A stretch of 40,517 bases of DNA from CAMYLR01 sp039588915 (GTDB lineage: Bacteria; Gemmatimonadota; Gemmatimonadetes; JACCXV01; JAHWKZ01), in NCBI GenBank assembly GCA_039588915.1, contig JBDGYV010000010.1, positions 1 to 40,517 on the forward strand, written 5' to 3'. Position 1 is the first letter of the stretch; the number at the start of each line of letters is the position of its first letter. A program made the position numbers and the translations under genes. Below, piece after piece: positions 24,422 through 33,767 of the stretch. The notes under the pieces are model-generated. The model made no database searches, was not told the DNA's origin, and saw only the letters and a program-made list of their open reading frames with translations.

Positions 24422-24601
24422 ATGACCCTACAAGTTGATTGCGCGAAGGTGAATCCAGCCACCGGGTGCACGACCGTGTTACAGGCCGAGACCGAAGAAG
24501 AGCTCATGGAGAAGGTTGCCCTGCACGCCAAAGATCACGGCATCGTCGAGGTGACCCCCGAGCTTATAGCGCAGGTCAAGGGGACGATCGAAGAGGTCTG
24601 A
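24422..24601 (+). CDS. Small DUF1059-family protein
   Basis: A 59-aa protein. The ATG at 24422 has AAAAAGGAG about 9 nt upstream. The sequence shows the DUF1059 pattern: an N-terminal Cys7, a second Cys16 after PATG, the acidic helix AETEEELMEKVALHAKDHG, and the terminal TPELIAQVKGTIEEV. The biochemical role of the family is not established; members are small, often abundant, and found next to metabolic or stress genes. Here it has its own -10 box and a strong terminator, so it is probably a well-expressed single gene. The two Cys could bind metal or form a disulfide. Confidence 0.8.
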   Translation: MTLQVDCAKVNPATGCTTVLQAETEEELMEKVALHAKDHGIVEVTPELIAQVKGTIEEV

Positions 24602-24604
24602 CAT

Positions 24605-24643
24605 GGTTGCGGAGAGCCGGTGTCGGCTCCCCGCAACCTGTTT
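24605..24643 (+). terminator. Rho-independent terminator after the DUF1059 gene
   Basis: The arms GGTTGCGG and CCGCAACC (8 bp) and, after one A-C mismatch, GAGCCG with CGGCTC (6 bp) enclose a GTGT loop, followed by TGTTT. It begins 4 nt after the stop and also separates this gene from the converging permease gene that ends at 24647. Confidence 0.8.
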
Positions 24644-24646
24644 AAG

Positions 24647-25846
24647 CTACTCAGCCCGAATCGCTTCTACCGGTTCGAGAGCGGCCGCATTGCGGGCGGG
24701 GAGCACGCCGGAGATCAGCCCGATGACGATTGCAGCACCCTCGGCGACAAAGACAAACAACACCGGTGTGTGAACTGGAAGCGCGGGCACGAAGACGTGC
24801 AGTATACGCGAGATGCCGATCCCGATCAGCAGCCCACTCAGGCCGCCCAACGCCGCCAAAACCGTCGCTTCGCCGAGGAACAGGCGTAATATCTGGTCTC
24901 GGTCAGCACCAAGAGCTCGCAACAACCCGATCTCGCTGGTGCGCTCGTTAACGGCGATCGTCATGATCGTGAAGATCCCGACCGCACCGACCAATAGCGA
25001 GATCCCACCCAACGCCGCGACCGCAAAGGTCAATACGTTGAGCACTCTGCCGAGGACGTCGAGCATTTGATCCTGTGTGCTGATGGTGACGTCCTCGCCA
25101 CCGTGGCGGGCGATGAAGAGACGCTCGATACCGGCCACTAGCTCATCGACGGGTGCGTCTTCGTCGTACAGGACATCGATCTCGAGGAGGCCATCTCGCC
25201 TGAAGAGCTCGAGTCCGCGCGCGACCGGGATGTACACGGTATCGTCGAGGTCAAATCCGAGCATGTTCCCCTTCGATTCCATGACACCGATGACGATGTA
25301 ACGGTCGCCGGCAATCCGAATCCGTTCACCGAGCGGGTTGTCGTTTCCGAAGAGCTCGTCCCGCATCTTGCTCCCGAGGACGGCGAATGCGCGCGGGGCC
25401 CGAACGTCATCATCCGGCAAAAACTCGCCGATCGCTACCGGAAACTGGAACGCGCCCGGGAAACCGGGTCCGGTGCCGTACACCAGCGTCCGGCGTTGAC
25501 GGCTAGCGCCTTCGACGGCCGCGTTGCCCCAAACGAACGGGACCGCCTCCTGAACGTACGGCAGCCGAGTCAGCGCTTCTGCGTCGTCGAGCGATAGCGG
25601 GCGGACAGTGCCAAACACCCCGATCGAGGCGCCAAACGTTGTTGCCTTGCCGGGGTTGATAGCGATGATCGTCGTCCCGAATTGCGTGAACTCATCGAGC
25701 ACGAAGCGGTGGATGCCTTCGCCGATCGAGGTAAGCAGAACGACCGCCGCTATGCCGATCGCGATCCCCAATGCGGTGAGCAGGCTTCGCGCCCGGTGAG
25801 CGACGATCGACAGCGTCGTAAAACGGAGGAAGTCTCGCCAACGCAC
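24647..25846 (-). CDS. MacB-type ABC transporter permease (second of pair)
   Basis: A 399-aa permease with a first helix near residues 16-40 (HRARSLLTALGIAIGIAAVVLL), a large periplasmic domain (about 45-270) and three C-terminal helices. The coupling motif NERTSEIGLLRALGADRDQI and the ending PARNAAALEPVEAIRAE are typical of MacB-like and FtsX-like permeases. The GTG start lies 3 nt after the stop of the first permease gene, and the ribosome binding site is weak, so translation is probably coupled. It is clearly a divergent relative of the first permease (for example TSEIGLLRALGA versus TAEIGLLKALGA), so the pair should form a heterodimer with the ATPase. Confidence 0.92.
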   Translation of the reverse strand: MRWRDFLRFTTLSIVAHRARSLLTALGIAIGIAAVVLLTSIGEGIHRFVLDEFTQFGTTIIAINPGKATTFGASIGVFGTVRPLSLDDAEALTRLPYVQEAVPFVWGNAAVEGASRQRRTLVYGTGPGFPGAFQFPVAIGEFLPDDDVRAPRAFAVLGSKMRDELFGNDNPLGERIRIAGDRYIVIGVMESKGNMLGFDLDDTVYIPVARGLELFRRDGLLEIDVLYDEDAPVDELVAGIERLFIARHGGEDVTISTQDQMLDVLGRVLNVLTFAVAALGGISLLVGAVGIFTIMTIAVNERTSEIGLLRALGADRDQILRLFLGEATVLAALGGLSGLLIGIGISRILHVFVPALPVHTPVLFVFVAEGAAIVIGLISGVLPARNAAALEPVEAIRAE

Positions 25847-25849
25847 GGG

Positions 25850-27054
25850 CTACCGGCCGGCCAACGCTTCGACCGGATCGAGTGCCGCCGCCCGGCGGGC
25901 CGGCAGGATGCCAAACACGACCCCGCTGGTGACGGCGATCGCTACGGCGGCGATCGGCGCCCATGCGGGGGGCCCCAGCGGGAGCACGGGGTAGAGCCGG
26001 CCGATCAGCCAGCTCCCGCCCTGACCGACGAGGAGCCCAGCCATAGCGCCGATAAACGACAGCATGATCGCTTCGGCCAAGAACAGCGTCATGATCTGCC
26101 GCCGCGCCGCACCGAGCGCCTTGAGGAGCCCGATCTCGGCTGTGCGCTGGCTAACCGCGACCAGCATCACGTTCATGATCAAGATGCCTGCCACCGCGAG
26201 GCTGATCGCGGCGATCCCGGCCAGCGCCAGCGTCAAGGCGCCGAAGATCCGATCGAACGTCGCCAAGACAGCGTCCTGGGTCACCGCCGTGATGTCTTCC
26301 TCGCCCTGATGGCGCTCGGCTATCACGCGTCGAATCTCGTCGCGGGCACGCTCCATGTCGTCCCGGTTGTGTGTCGAGGTGATGATCCGAAAAAGCGACT
26401 CGGTGTTGAACAATGCCTGGGCCGAAGCGACGGGGATAATCGCGACATCCTGGACATCGATACCGATCGTTCGTCCCTCGGTGGCCAGGAGCCCGATAAC
26501 ACGGAACCGGCGGTCGCCGATCCTGATCCACTCACCGATCGCGGGTGCGTCCCCAAACAGCTCGTCTTTGAGCTTCATTCCGATGACGGCCACGCTGGAT
26601 GGTCGCTCGGGATCACCGGGTGGCAGAAATCGGCCGCGCTCCATTGACCAGTTGCGAATCTCCAGAAACGACGCGGTCGACCCAAAGATCGGCACCTCGC
26701 GTTCGAGACCTCCCCATTGCACGCTTCCCGCGCCCAGCACGACCGGCGCGACCTTGTCGATGGTTGGGATCCGCTCCAACGCGACCGCGTCCTGAACCGT
26801 CAGGTCGCGAGGGGTCTGCCCCGCCAGCAGCGTCAAGCCGCTGCCGCTCGTTTCGCTGCGGCCGGGGATGACGATGATGAGGTTGGTGCCGAGCGATGAG
26901 AACTCGGCGGTGACGTAGCGTCGGGCGGCCTCGCCGAGTGAGGTCAGCATGACGACCGCCGCGACGCCGATCGCGGTGGCGAGCAGCAGCATCACCGAAC
27001 GCAATCGCGTTCGCACGAGCGTCCCCCAAGACAAGCGGAGCACGTCCCGTGCTC

Positions 27055-27058
<4 letters not shown>
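25850..27058 (-). CDS. MacB-type ABC transporter permease (first of pair)
   Basis: A 402-aa permease. It has a first helix around residues 18-42 (RLRSVMLLLATAIGVAAVVML), a periplasmic MacB domain (about 50-275), and three helices beginning near 280, 325 and 362. The coupling segment is QRTAEIGLLKALGAARRQI and the end is PARRAAALDPVEALAGR. The GTG start at 27058 overlaps the ATPase stop (GTGA) with GGAGG upstream. It works with the ATPase and HlyD-type adaptor encoded upstream. The family exports macrolides, peptides, siderophores or lipoproteins; the substrate here is unknown. Confidence 0.92.
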
Positions 27059-27735
<677 letters not shown>

Positions 27736-27742
27736 GCGGTCG

Positions 27743-28873
27743 TTACTCCGCCTTGGCCCGGGCCCCCGGCTCCACTCCGTCGCGGTCGACCGATACGACC
27801 ACCACGTCACCTTCTTCGAGCCCTGACACGACTTCAGTGTGTTGCCAGTTGGAGACTCCAATCTCGACTGCTCGCTCTTCGATCTGGTCATCGAGGAGTA
27901 GCAATACGTGGTCGCCTTCGAGCACTGCCTGACTGGGGATGCGCAGCACCCGTTCGCGGTTGGCGAGGATGACTTCGACGTCGGCGCTGTAGCCCGGCAG
28001 CAGAGCAGCCAGCGCCTCGGGATCATCGATCTCGGCCTCGATGTCTACCGTACGGGCTTGCCTCTCGACGTCCAACACGTAGGGTGCGACGCGACGCACG
28101 GTGGCCGGAAAGGTGCGATCGGGGAAGGCGTCCATGCTCACGCGTGCTGGCATTCCGGCGCGAATGGCAGGCGCGTCGACCTCGTCGATCGGTGCCTTTA
28201 TGAACAGACACGAGTTGTCGATCAGATCGACCGCGGGTGGGGTCGGGATCCCGACCGGAGAGGGCGTCAGGAACTCGCCCAGCTCGCCGTTGATCTCGGC
28301 CACTGTGCCATCGAAAGGCGCCCGGAGCACGGTCCGCTCGAGCGTTGCGCGGGCTACGGCGACTCGGGCATCCGCGGCCTGGACGCTGGAGCGAGCGGCT
28401 TCGCACCCTGCCGCGGTCGCCGTGGCGTCGCCGGTTGCGATATCGAATTCGTCCTGCGATGCGGCGTCGAGCTCTCTGAGCTGAACGGTTCGCTCAGCTC
28501 GCTTTTGTGCCACATCCGCTCGCGCGCACGCCTCGGACGTCCGATGGCGAATTGCGGCCGCATCCCGCTGCGCCAACCGTACGTCGGCCGCGAGATCTTC
28601 GTTCCACAACTCGACCAGGATCTGCCCCGCCTCGACGTCATCTCCCTCGCGAACCGGGAGCCGCGCGATTTGACCGCCGACTTGGGGCGCCAGACCGGCG
28701 CGCCGGCAAGCGTCGACGGTGCCGGCACGGGTGTTGGCGACCGTTTCTTCGACCAGCCCGACCTCGACCGAGGCGATGGTCACACTGACCGGATCGGGTC
28801 GGGTGGCGCACCACCCAACCACCGCGAGCAAGGCGATGACGACGACCCCGATTGTGATTCGCTTGCGCGTCAT
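27743..28873 (-). CDS. HlyD/MacA-family periplasmic adaptor
   Basis: A 376-aa membrane fusion protein. An N-terminal anchor (about 5-25: ITIGVVVIALLAVVGWCA) is followed by the first half of the lipoyl domain (GGQIARLPVREGDDVEAGQILVEL). A helical hairpin of about 80-90 residues with Ala-rich, charged heptads comes next, then the second lipoyl half (LRAPFDGTVAEINGELGEF), and then beta-barrel and membrane-proximal domains. MacA-type adaptors link inner-membrane MacB permeases to an outer-membrane TolC channel. No tolC-like gene is in the window. I chose ATG at 28873 rather than upstream in-frame starts because the promoter (28905-28934) would begin transcription inside the longer reading. The AAGGGAG is close to this ATG. 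Confidence 0.88.
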   Translation of the reverse strand: MTRKRITIGVVVIALLAVVGWCATRPDPVSVTIASVEVGLVEETVANTRAGTVDACRRAGLAPQVGGQIARLPVREGDDVEAGQILVELWNEDLAADVRLAQRDAAAIRHRTSEACARADVAQKRAERTVQLRELDAASQDEFDIATGDATATAAGCEAARSSVQAADARVAVARATLERTVLRAPFDGTVAEINGELGEFLTPSPVGIPTPPAVDLIDNSCLFIKAPIDEVDAPAIRAGMPARVSMDAFPDRTFPATVRRVAPYVLDVERQARTVDIEAEIDDPEALAALLPGYSADVEVILANRERVLRIPSQAVLEGDHVLLLLDDQIEERAVEIGVSNWQHTEVVSGLEEGDVVVVSVDRDGVEPGARAKAE

Positions 28874-28904
28874 TGCTCCCTTTCTACTAGACGGTTTCCA
28901 TCCC

Positions 28905-28934
28905 ATCGTCTTCAATTGCGGTAGCTAGCGTCAA
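28905..28934 (-). promoter_or_regulatory. Promoter of the HlyD-MacB efflux operon
   Basis: On the minus strand TTGACG (28929-28934) and GACGAT (28905-28910) are 18 bp apart, about 32 nt before the adaptor ATG. The -35 matches 5 of 6. It is back to back with the rhodanese promoter, the two -35 boxes being 12 bp apart. Confidence 0.5.
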
Positions 28935-28946
28935 TGTAACCCCCAT

Positions 28947-28975
28947 TTGACGGTCGACCGACCGAGAGCTAGGGT
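28947..28975 (+). promoter_or_regulatory. Promoter of the rhodanese gene
   Basis: TTGACG (28947-28952) and TAGGGT (28970-28975) are spaced by 17 bp. The -10 box ends 9 nt before the ATG at 28985, so the transcript would have almost no leader. Confidence 0.5.
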
Positions 28976-28984
28976 GGTCGAGCG

Positions 28985-29944
28985 ATGTGGCGCTTCAAAG
29001 AGATGTCTTCGGTTGTCCTGTTGTGCGTCGGCGCGGCTTGTGGCGCGGAGGAAACTGAGCCCGAGATGACCACCGGTGGGTTGGAACCGAACACCGAAGC
29101 CTCGTCTCTCGACGATCGTGGCTACGTCTCCTCTGCCCGGCTCGTCACCACCGACTGGGTCCAGGAGCGTCTCGAAGACCCCTCCGTGTTATTGATCGAT
29201 CTCCGGCCGCGGGAGGAGTACGACGCGGGACACATACCTGGCGGCGCCCACCTACCCGCGAAGGAAACGTTCCAAGCCGATGATGCGCGTGGTGTGCCTG
29301 GAATGCTTCCGGTGAGCGCGCATATCGCTGATGCGTTGGGCTCGATCGGTGCCACGCCGGAAACGACGCTGGTCTTTTACGACGACGCGCAGAGTCTTTG
29401 GTCGGCGCGGGCGATCTGGGCGCTATCGGTCTACAAGCACGCGGATGCCCGATTGATGGATGGCGCCTGGAAGCTATGGAAGGTCGAGGGGCGGCCGACG
29501 AGCGACACCGCACCGACGAACAACCCGTCTGAGTACGCGTTCAGGGACCCGCCCGACACATCGATCGTGGCCACCTGGAGTGATGTGGTAGCGTCGATCG
29601 AAAACCCGGAAACGCTCGTCTGCGACGCCCGCTCTGCAGCCGAGTACGAGGGTGAGAGCGTTCGCGCTGCGCGCAGCGGTCACGTTCCGGGAAGCATTCT
29701 TGTCGAGTGGAGTCAGGCCGTCAGCGAAACCGGCGAGTTCCTGCCGGCGGACGAGCTTCGCTCGCTCTACGATTCGGCCGGTGTAACCGGCGATCACGTC
29801 ACGCTCACGCTGTGTCAGAGCGGAGTGCGAGCCGCCCACACGTGGTTCGTGCTTACCGACTTGTTGGGTTACGGCGACGTACGCATGTATGACGGGTCGT
29901 GGGTCGAGTATGGGAACCGCGAGGATTCCCCGATCGCGAACTAG
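28985..29944 (+). CDS. Exported two-domain rhodanese (sulfurtransferase), probable lipoprotein
   Basis: A 319-aa tandem rhodanese. A hydrophobic N-terminus ends in GAA before Cys19, a possible but imperfect lipobox, and an acidic linker (20-45) follows. The first rhodanese domain (about 50-170) has the CH2A motif DLRPREEYDAGHIPGGAHL but Asp (FYDD) where the catalytic Cys would be. The second (about 195-310) has DARSAAEY and the active-site loop LCQSGVRAAH with Cys277. This is the thiosulfate or 3-mercaptopyruvate sulfurtransferase plan, with an inactive regulatory first domain. It acts outside the cytoplasm, on thiosulfate, thiols or cyanide. An alternative start at 29003 would shorten the signal. 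It converges on the CopC-CopD gene with 9 nt between stops. Confidence 0.85.
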   Translation: MWRFKEMSSVVLLCVGAACGAEETEPEMTTGGLEPNTEASSLDDRGYVSSARLVTTDWVQERLEDPSVLLIDLRPREEYDAGHIPGGAHLPAKETFQADDARGVPGMLPVSAHIADALGSIGATPETTLVFYDDAQSLWSARAIWALSVYKHADARLMDGAWKLWKVEGRPTSDTAPTNNPSEYAFRDPPDTSIVATWSDVVASIENPETLVCDARSAAEYEGESVRAARSGHVPGSILVEWSQAVSETGEFLPADELRSLYDSAGVTGDHVTLTLCQSGVRAAHTWFVLTDLLGYGDVRMYDGSWVEYGNREDSPIAN

Positions 29945-29953
29945 TGCTTACCG

Positions 29954-31279
29954 CTAGCCGCCTGGCGGTGGAGTGGCGGCCAGCACACCGGCGACGATCA
30001 AGACCAAGACCATGAGCGCTGTTTCCCAGGCCACGCTGCGCGTTAGGGGCTTCGAGCCCGTATCCTCATCGAGCAACGGGAGCAACCGGCCCCGATTCCG
30101 GGCGCCGAACATCACCAGGCCGACCAACCCCACCGTTTTGGCGCCGAGCAACGCTCCATAGCGCGTTCCCAGAAGGTTGATCGGCGATCCCGCGATCAGC
30201 GCGGACTGAGCGAAACCAGTCACGACGACCGCCGCCACCGCCCAGAGCGCCAGCTTCGACGTCTGGTGGGCGACGTGATGAAACCCGGACGCCGGCAGCG
30301 CACAGGCGGCGAGTGAGATCAGCCCGCCAAGCCAGAGCGCGACCGCGATCAGGTGAACCGCCTTGATCGGGATCGAGATTGCTGGGTAGAACTCGACCGC
30401 GTGCCCGAGCCCCCCACCGATTGCAACCGCTACGATCGCCAAACCCGCGGCTAGCGCCGGTCTTCGAAAGACGGCGAACACCACCGCGGCCATGGTCGCG
30501 AGCGTCAGCCGTATCACCTCGTGTCGACCCGCCATGGTGTCCAAGACCGCTGACATCGTCTCGCCGTCGAGTTTGCCCAACGGCGCGATCGACTGGACCC
30601 AGGCGATGGCGTGGGCAGCGAGCAGAAGCGGCGCCATCAATGCCAGCACGCTGGCTACTCGCCGCATTCTTCCGAGATCATCCGCTCCGAGCCGAGTCAT
30701 GTGCGCAAGTAGCCCTGCCAAAGCGAGCAACGCGCCGATCGCCAGTCCACTCAGCACACCAATCCCGACAATGCTGTTGTCAGACGGTGGTTGTGACATC
30801 TCGGTCGGGGCTGTGGGGTGAGCCACCGTTGACGTATCGATCGGCAACTCTTCGCGCGCGACCTGAAACGCCAAACGCCCTTCGACGTTATGACCATCGG
30901 CTGACACAGTGCTCCACTCGATCGTGTAAGCGCCGTTGCCGAGCCCTGGCAGTCGCGCCACCAAAACCTGGCTCTCGTTTTCGCCGCTGGGATTGAGTTC
31001 GAGTTGTGCGCCGTCCGCCGTGACCAGCCGGATCACGCTAAGGGCTGGTTCGACCGGACCGCTGAAGACGAGCCGAACCTCCGGTGGGCTGGTGGTCAAC
31101 GAGTCGCCGTCCGCCGGTTTCGAGGAGATCAGCTCCGTGTGAAGTGCGATGGGCGATCGACCATCCACCGACTCGAGACCGGTGGTCAATACCGCGGTAG
31201 CGGCCAAGATGATTACTGCGGTGCACCTGGCTCGCACGCTCACTTCCGGGTCGGCGGTGACCAGTTCATTCCACTCCAT
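29954..31279 (-). CDS. CopC-CopD fusion protein (copper resistance/uptake)
   Basis: A 441-aa membrane protein. After a signal-like helix (about 18-36) comes a CopC domain (about 44-140). His47 near the mature N-terminus, together with Asp128 and His130 in SADGHNVEG, forms the usual Cu(II) site of CopC. A linker (141-168) leads to a CopD domain of about eight transmembrane helices (170-440), with conserved His residues inside (GLGHAVEFYP, AVHLIAVALWLGGLIS). Such fusions (YcnJ-like) bind copper outside and move it into the cytoplasm, or help load copper enzymes. The start is uncertain: ATG at 31279 has no ribosome binding site, and a GTG at 31243 would give a more standard signal peptide. No copper regulator gene is adjacent. 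Confidence 0.88.
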   Translation of the reverse strand: MEWNELVTADPEVSVRARCTAVIILAATAVLTTGLESVDGRSPIALHTELISSKPADGDSLTTSPPEVRLVFSGPVEPALSVIRLVTADGAQLELNPSGENESQVLVARLPGLGNGAYTIEWSTVSADGHNVEGRLAFQVAREELPIDTSTVAHPTAPTEMSQPPSDNSIVGIGVLSGLAIGALLALAGLLAHMTRLGADDLGRMRRVASVLALMAPLLLAAHAIAWVQSIAPLGKLDGETMSAVLDTMAGRHEVIRLTLATMAAVVFAVFRRPALAAGLAIVAVAIGGGLGHAVEFYPAISIPIKAVHLIAVALWLGGLISLAACALPASGFHHVAHQTSKLALWAVAAVVVTGFAQSALIAGSPINLLGTRYGALLGAKTVGLVGLVMFGARNRGRLLPLLDEDTGSKPLTRSVAWETALMVLVLIVAGVLAATPPPGG

Positions 31280-31442
31280 CCATGGCGAATGGCGGCTGGC
31301 TGCGCCAAACAGACTGGACGATTTCGGCGCTGCCGGCGATCAATGAGACAATGCGTAGCATAGCGTGACTCAAGCTAGACTTCAGGATCGGAAGGGCGAC
31401 AACTTACCTTCCAGCCTCAAACATTGGCGACCATGGAGGAGA

Positions 31443-33767
31443 ATGGAACGGACGGGGTGGAAAGACTGGCTGGCGGTTGGGTCCTTTGTTCTGCTGTTGG
31501 CTCTGGTTTTTGCGCCATGGTGGGCGGGCGACCGTGTCTTCGCGCCGATGGATATCCTGTACGAGATGTTCGAGCCCTGGGCCGAGGGCGATCGAGATGT
31601 CGAGGTTCACAATCATTTCACGGTGGATGCCGTGCGGGGCTTTCTCATACCTCGACAAGTCGCGGCGCGGTCTTTCAAGGAAGATGGCTTTATCGGGTGG
31701 GACGATCTGAGTCACGGTGGCGATCCGGCCTACGCGGATACCATGTCGACGTACGGTGACTGGACCACTCAACTCAATCGGTTTCTGAGTTTCTGGACCG
31801 CCTGGCACATTGGTCTCGCCGTGCAATTCCTCATCGCCGGTCTCGGCATGTTCGTTTTTTTGCGCTCGAGGAGAATCGGGCCTGCGATAGCTCTTGTTGG
31901 CGCGATCGCCTTTGCTGCAAATAGCCAGTTTGTTGTCTGGATCTATCACAGGTTCCAGTTAGGTGGTTTCTGCTGGGCACCGTGGATGCTTTGGGCGATG
32001 TGTGCCCACCGAGAGGGGAAGCGATGGGCGTGGCCACTCGCGCCGGTCTTCACAGCCCTGGCACTTCTTGGCGGGACCCTCCAAACCAACCTGCACGTAG
32101 TGCTTTTGCTTGGGGCGGTATGGGTCGGTTGGGCATGGGAGTCAAGGCACGACCGACGACGACTATTGGAGGCAAGTTGGAGCATTGGGTCATGGGGAGT
32201 TTTTGGCTTGGGCCTGGCTACGTTTCAGATACTCCCGACTGCCGCCGTGCTCTCGGAGAGCACGGCTTCTGGTATGAGCTACTTCGGATACAAGAACGGC
32301 GTTGTCGAGCCACTCCTATCCGGAGTTTTCTTCATCGGTCAAATTTTCCCATCATTGTTCGGAAGCCCCCAATCGGTTGATCTAAGTAAAGCTTTGGGGC
32401 GCGATCTCTTTAACATCGCCTTCTTTGGCTTTCTGCCGATGATCGTGGCGATCCGGTCGTTATTCCTCAGGGAAGCACCGGTTGTGGCCCGATCTCTTAT
32501 TCTGTTTGGCGCGCTGATCCCGCTGACGCCATTGGTTGGCTCTCTCTATCATCGGGTTCAGGTGCTCTTTGTCATCGGCGGCATCTGGGCGTTCGCTTGG
32601 TACTGGGAGAACTATCGCGACGATCGGGAACAGGCGCTCTATCGTTGGCTGTCCTGGACGCTCGCTATTCTCGCGGGCATTTGGCTTCTCTTGAGCATTG
32701 CCAGTTGGCTCAGGGAAGAACAGCTCGTGGCTTTTGCCCAAAACGAACTGCTGACACGAATGGCCCAGGGTGAAGGGCAGTTCAGGGTATTTGAAGAGTG
32801 GATGCTTCAGAGGGCTGAACGCCTCGTCCACGAGCTGCGAATCTGGCACCCGGGACAGTACGTCCCACTCATCGCTGCATTTGCCGGTCTGTTTGCCATC
32901 CGACTGCGATTCGGTCGCCTTGCGCGCTATGCGATGCCGTTGGTTTTGGCGGCAGTCATCGCCGAGTTGGCGACCTTTGGAGTCAAGTGGGTCAGCGTAA
33001 CGGATTCGGAGAAGTATCCCTTCTATCAAGAGACCGCGGATATCTCAATGCTACGTCGGTTGGTGGGGCCGGGGAGGGTGTATGTCGTTGAGCTTCCCGA
33101 TCGGCCAGGTCTATTGCCCGGGTACACGTTGACTATGTATGGCGTAGCGACGATCCACCAGATGAGCAGGATTGTTCCCCCCAACATGTGGCAGGAAGCA
33201 GGGTTCGGTACCGATGCACGGACTCTGGGACGGCTGGCGGTGACGCACGCGGTCACGTACGCCGACGCGGAGATAGAGGGGGAGGGTTGGACGTTGCAGT
33301 ACGTGGGCGATCGTCTCAGTGTCTGGGAGAACCAGTTCGCGGTGCCGAAGTATATGGTGCTTGGAGCCGAGGATGACTTGTTTGTGGGCGAGACTGGCTC
33401 GCGTCCGTCCGAGGCGCGCCCGATAATGGCCACCCCCAATCGGCGGCTCGTGGAGGTGCCTGCCGGAACTGCCGCCATAAGAGTTGCCGAGAATTGGTCG
33501 GAGGGTTGGCAATTCCGGGTCGGTGGCGCCGAGTGGCGCTCCGTCGAGCGCGCACGTGATCTCAGCATGGTTATCAACCTCGGTGACCGATTGACATCGA
33601 GTGCGAAAATCGAAATGCGGTATCGACCTCAGCGGCGGATCGTGGGACGGTGGTTGTCGATCGCCTCGCTCGTCGTTCTATTGCTGTTCGTTGGTTTTTC
33701 ATATCGCGCCGGACTGCTGGTCGCGTCGAGCAGGGTTAACGCAGACGGTGAAAGAGGGGCACGATGA
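31443..33767 (+). CDS. YfhO-like multipass membrane protein (GT-C glycosyltransferase-like)
   Basis: A 774-aa integral membrane protein with a dozen or so hydrophobic helices in the first 500 residues, then a soluble domain of about 220 residues and a final helix (RRIVGRWLSIASLVVLLLFVGF). The first large extracytoplasmic loop carries acidic residues (FAPMDILYEMFEPW), as in GT-C enzymes that use lipid-linked sugars, and the layout matches the YfhO family, in which some members glycosylate teichoic acids. ATG at 31443 has GGAGGAG directly upstream; a GTG at 31365 lacks any ribosome binding site. Base use is visibly less G+C-rich at third positions than in neighbouring genes, suggesting transfer or relaxed selection. 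It overlaps the zinc-ribbon gene by 4 nt (ATGA). Sugar donor and acceptor are unknown. Confidence 0.72.
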   Translation: MERTGWKDWLAVGSFVLLLALVFAPWWAGDRVFAPMDILYEMFEPWAEGDRDVEVHNHFTVDAVRGFLIPRQVAARSFKEDGFIGWDDLSHGGDPAYADTMSTYGDWTTQLNRFLSFWTAWHIGLAVQFLIAGLGMFVFLRSRRIGPAIALVGAIAFAANSQFVVWIYHRFQLGGFCWAPWMLWAMCAHREGKRWAWPLAPVFTALALLGGTLQTNLHVVLLLGAVWVGWAWESRHDRRRLLEASWSIGSWGVFGLGLATFQILPTAAVLSESTASGMSYFGYKNGVVEPLLSGVFFIGQIFPSLFGSPQSVDLSKALGRDLFNIAFFGFLPMIVAIRSLFLREAPVVARSLILFGALIPLTPLVGSLYHRVQVLFVIGGIWAFAWYWENYRDDREQALYRWLSWTLAILAGIWLLLSIASWLREEQLVAFAQNELLTRMAQGEGQFRVFEEWMLQRAERLVHELRIWHPGQYVPLIAAFAGLFAIRLRFGRLARYAMPLVLAAVIAELATFGVKWVSVTDSEKYPFYQETADISMLRRLVGPGRVYVVELPDRPGLLPGYTLTMYGVATIHQMSRIVPPNMWQEAGFGTDARTLGRLAVTHAVTYADAEIEGEGWTLQYVGDRLSVWENQFAVPKYMVLGAEDDLFVGETGSRPSEARPIMATPNRRLVEVPAGTAAIRVAENWSEGWQFRVGGAEWRSVERARDLSMVINLGDRLTSSAKIEMRYRPQRRIVGRWLSIASLVVLLLFVGFSYRAGLLVASSRVNADGERGAR

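Noticed and set aside
25682..26647. A 321-codon plus-strand open frame opposite the permease genes
   Set aside because: The translation is Arg/Asp/Gln-rich low complexity, with no start signal or motif; it mirrors the permease coding strand.
27908..28924. A 338-codon plus-strand open frame opposite the HlyD-type adaptor
   Set aside because: No ribosome binding site and no family features; the minus-strand adaptor has clear lipoyl halves and fits the operon.
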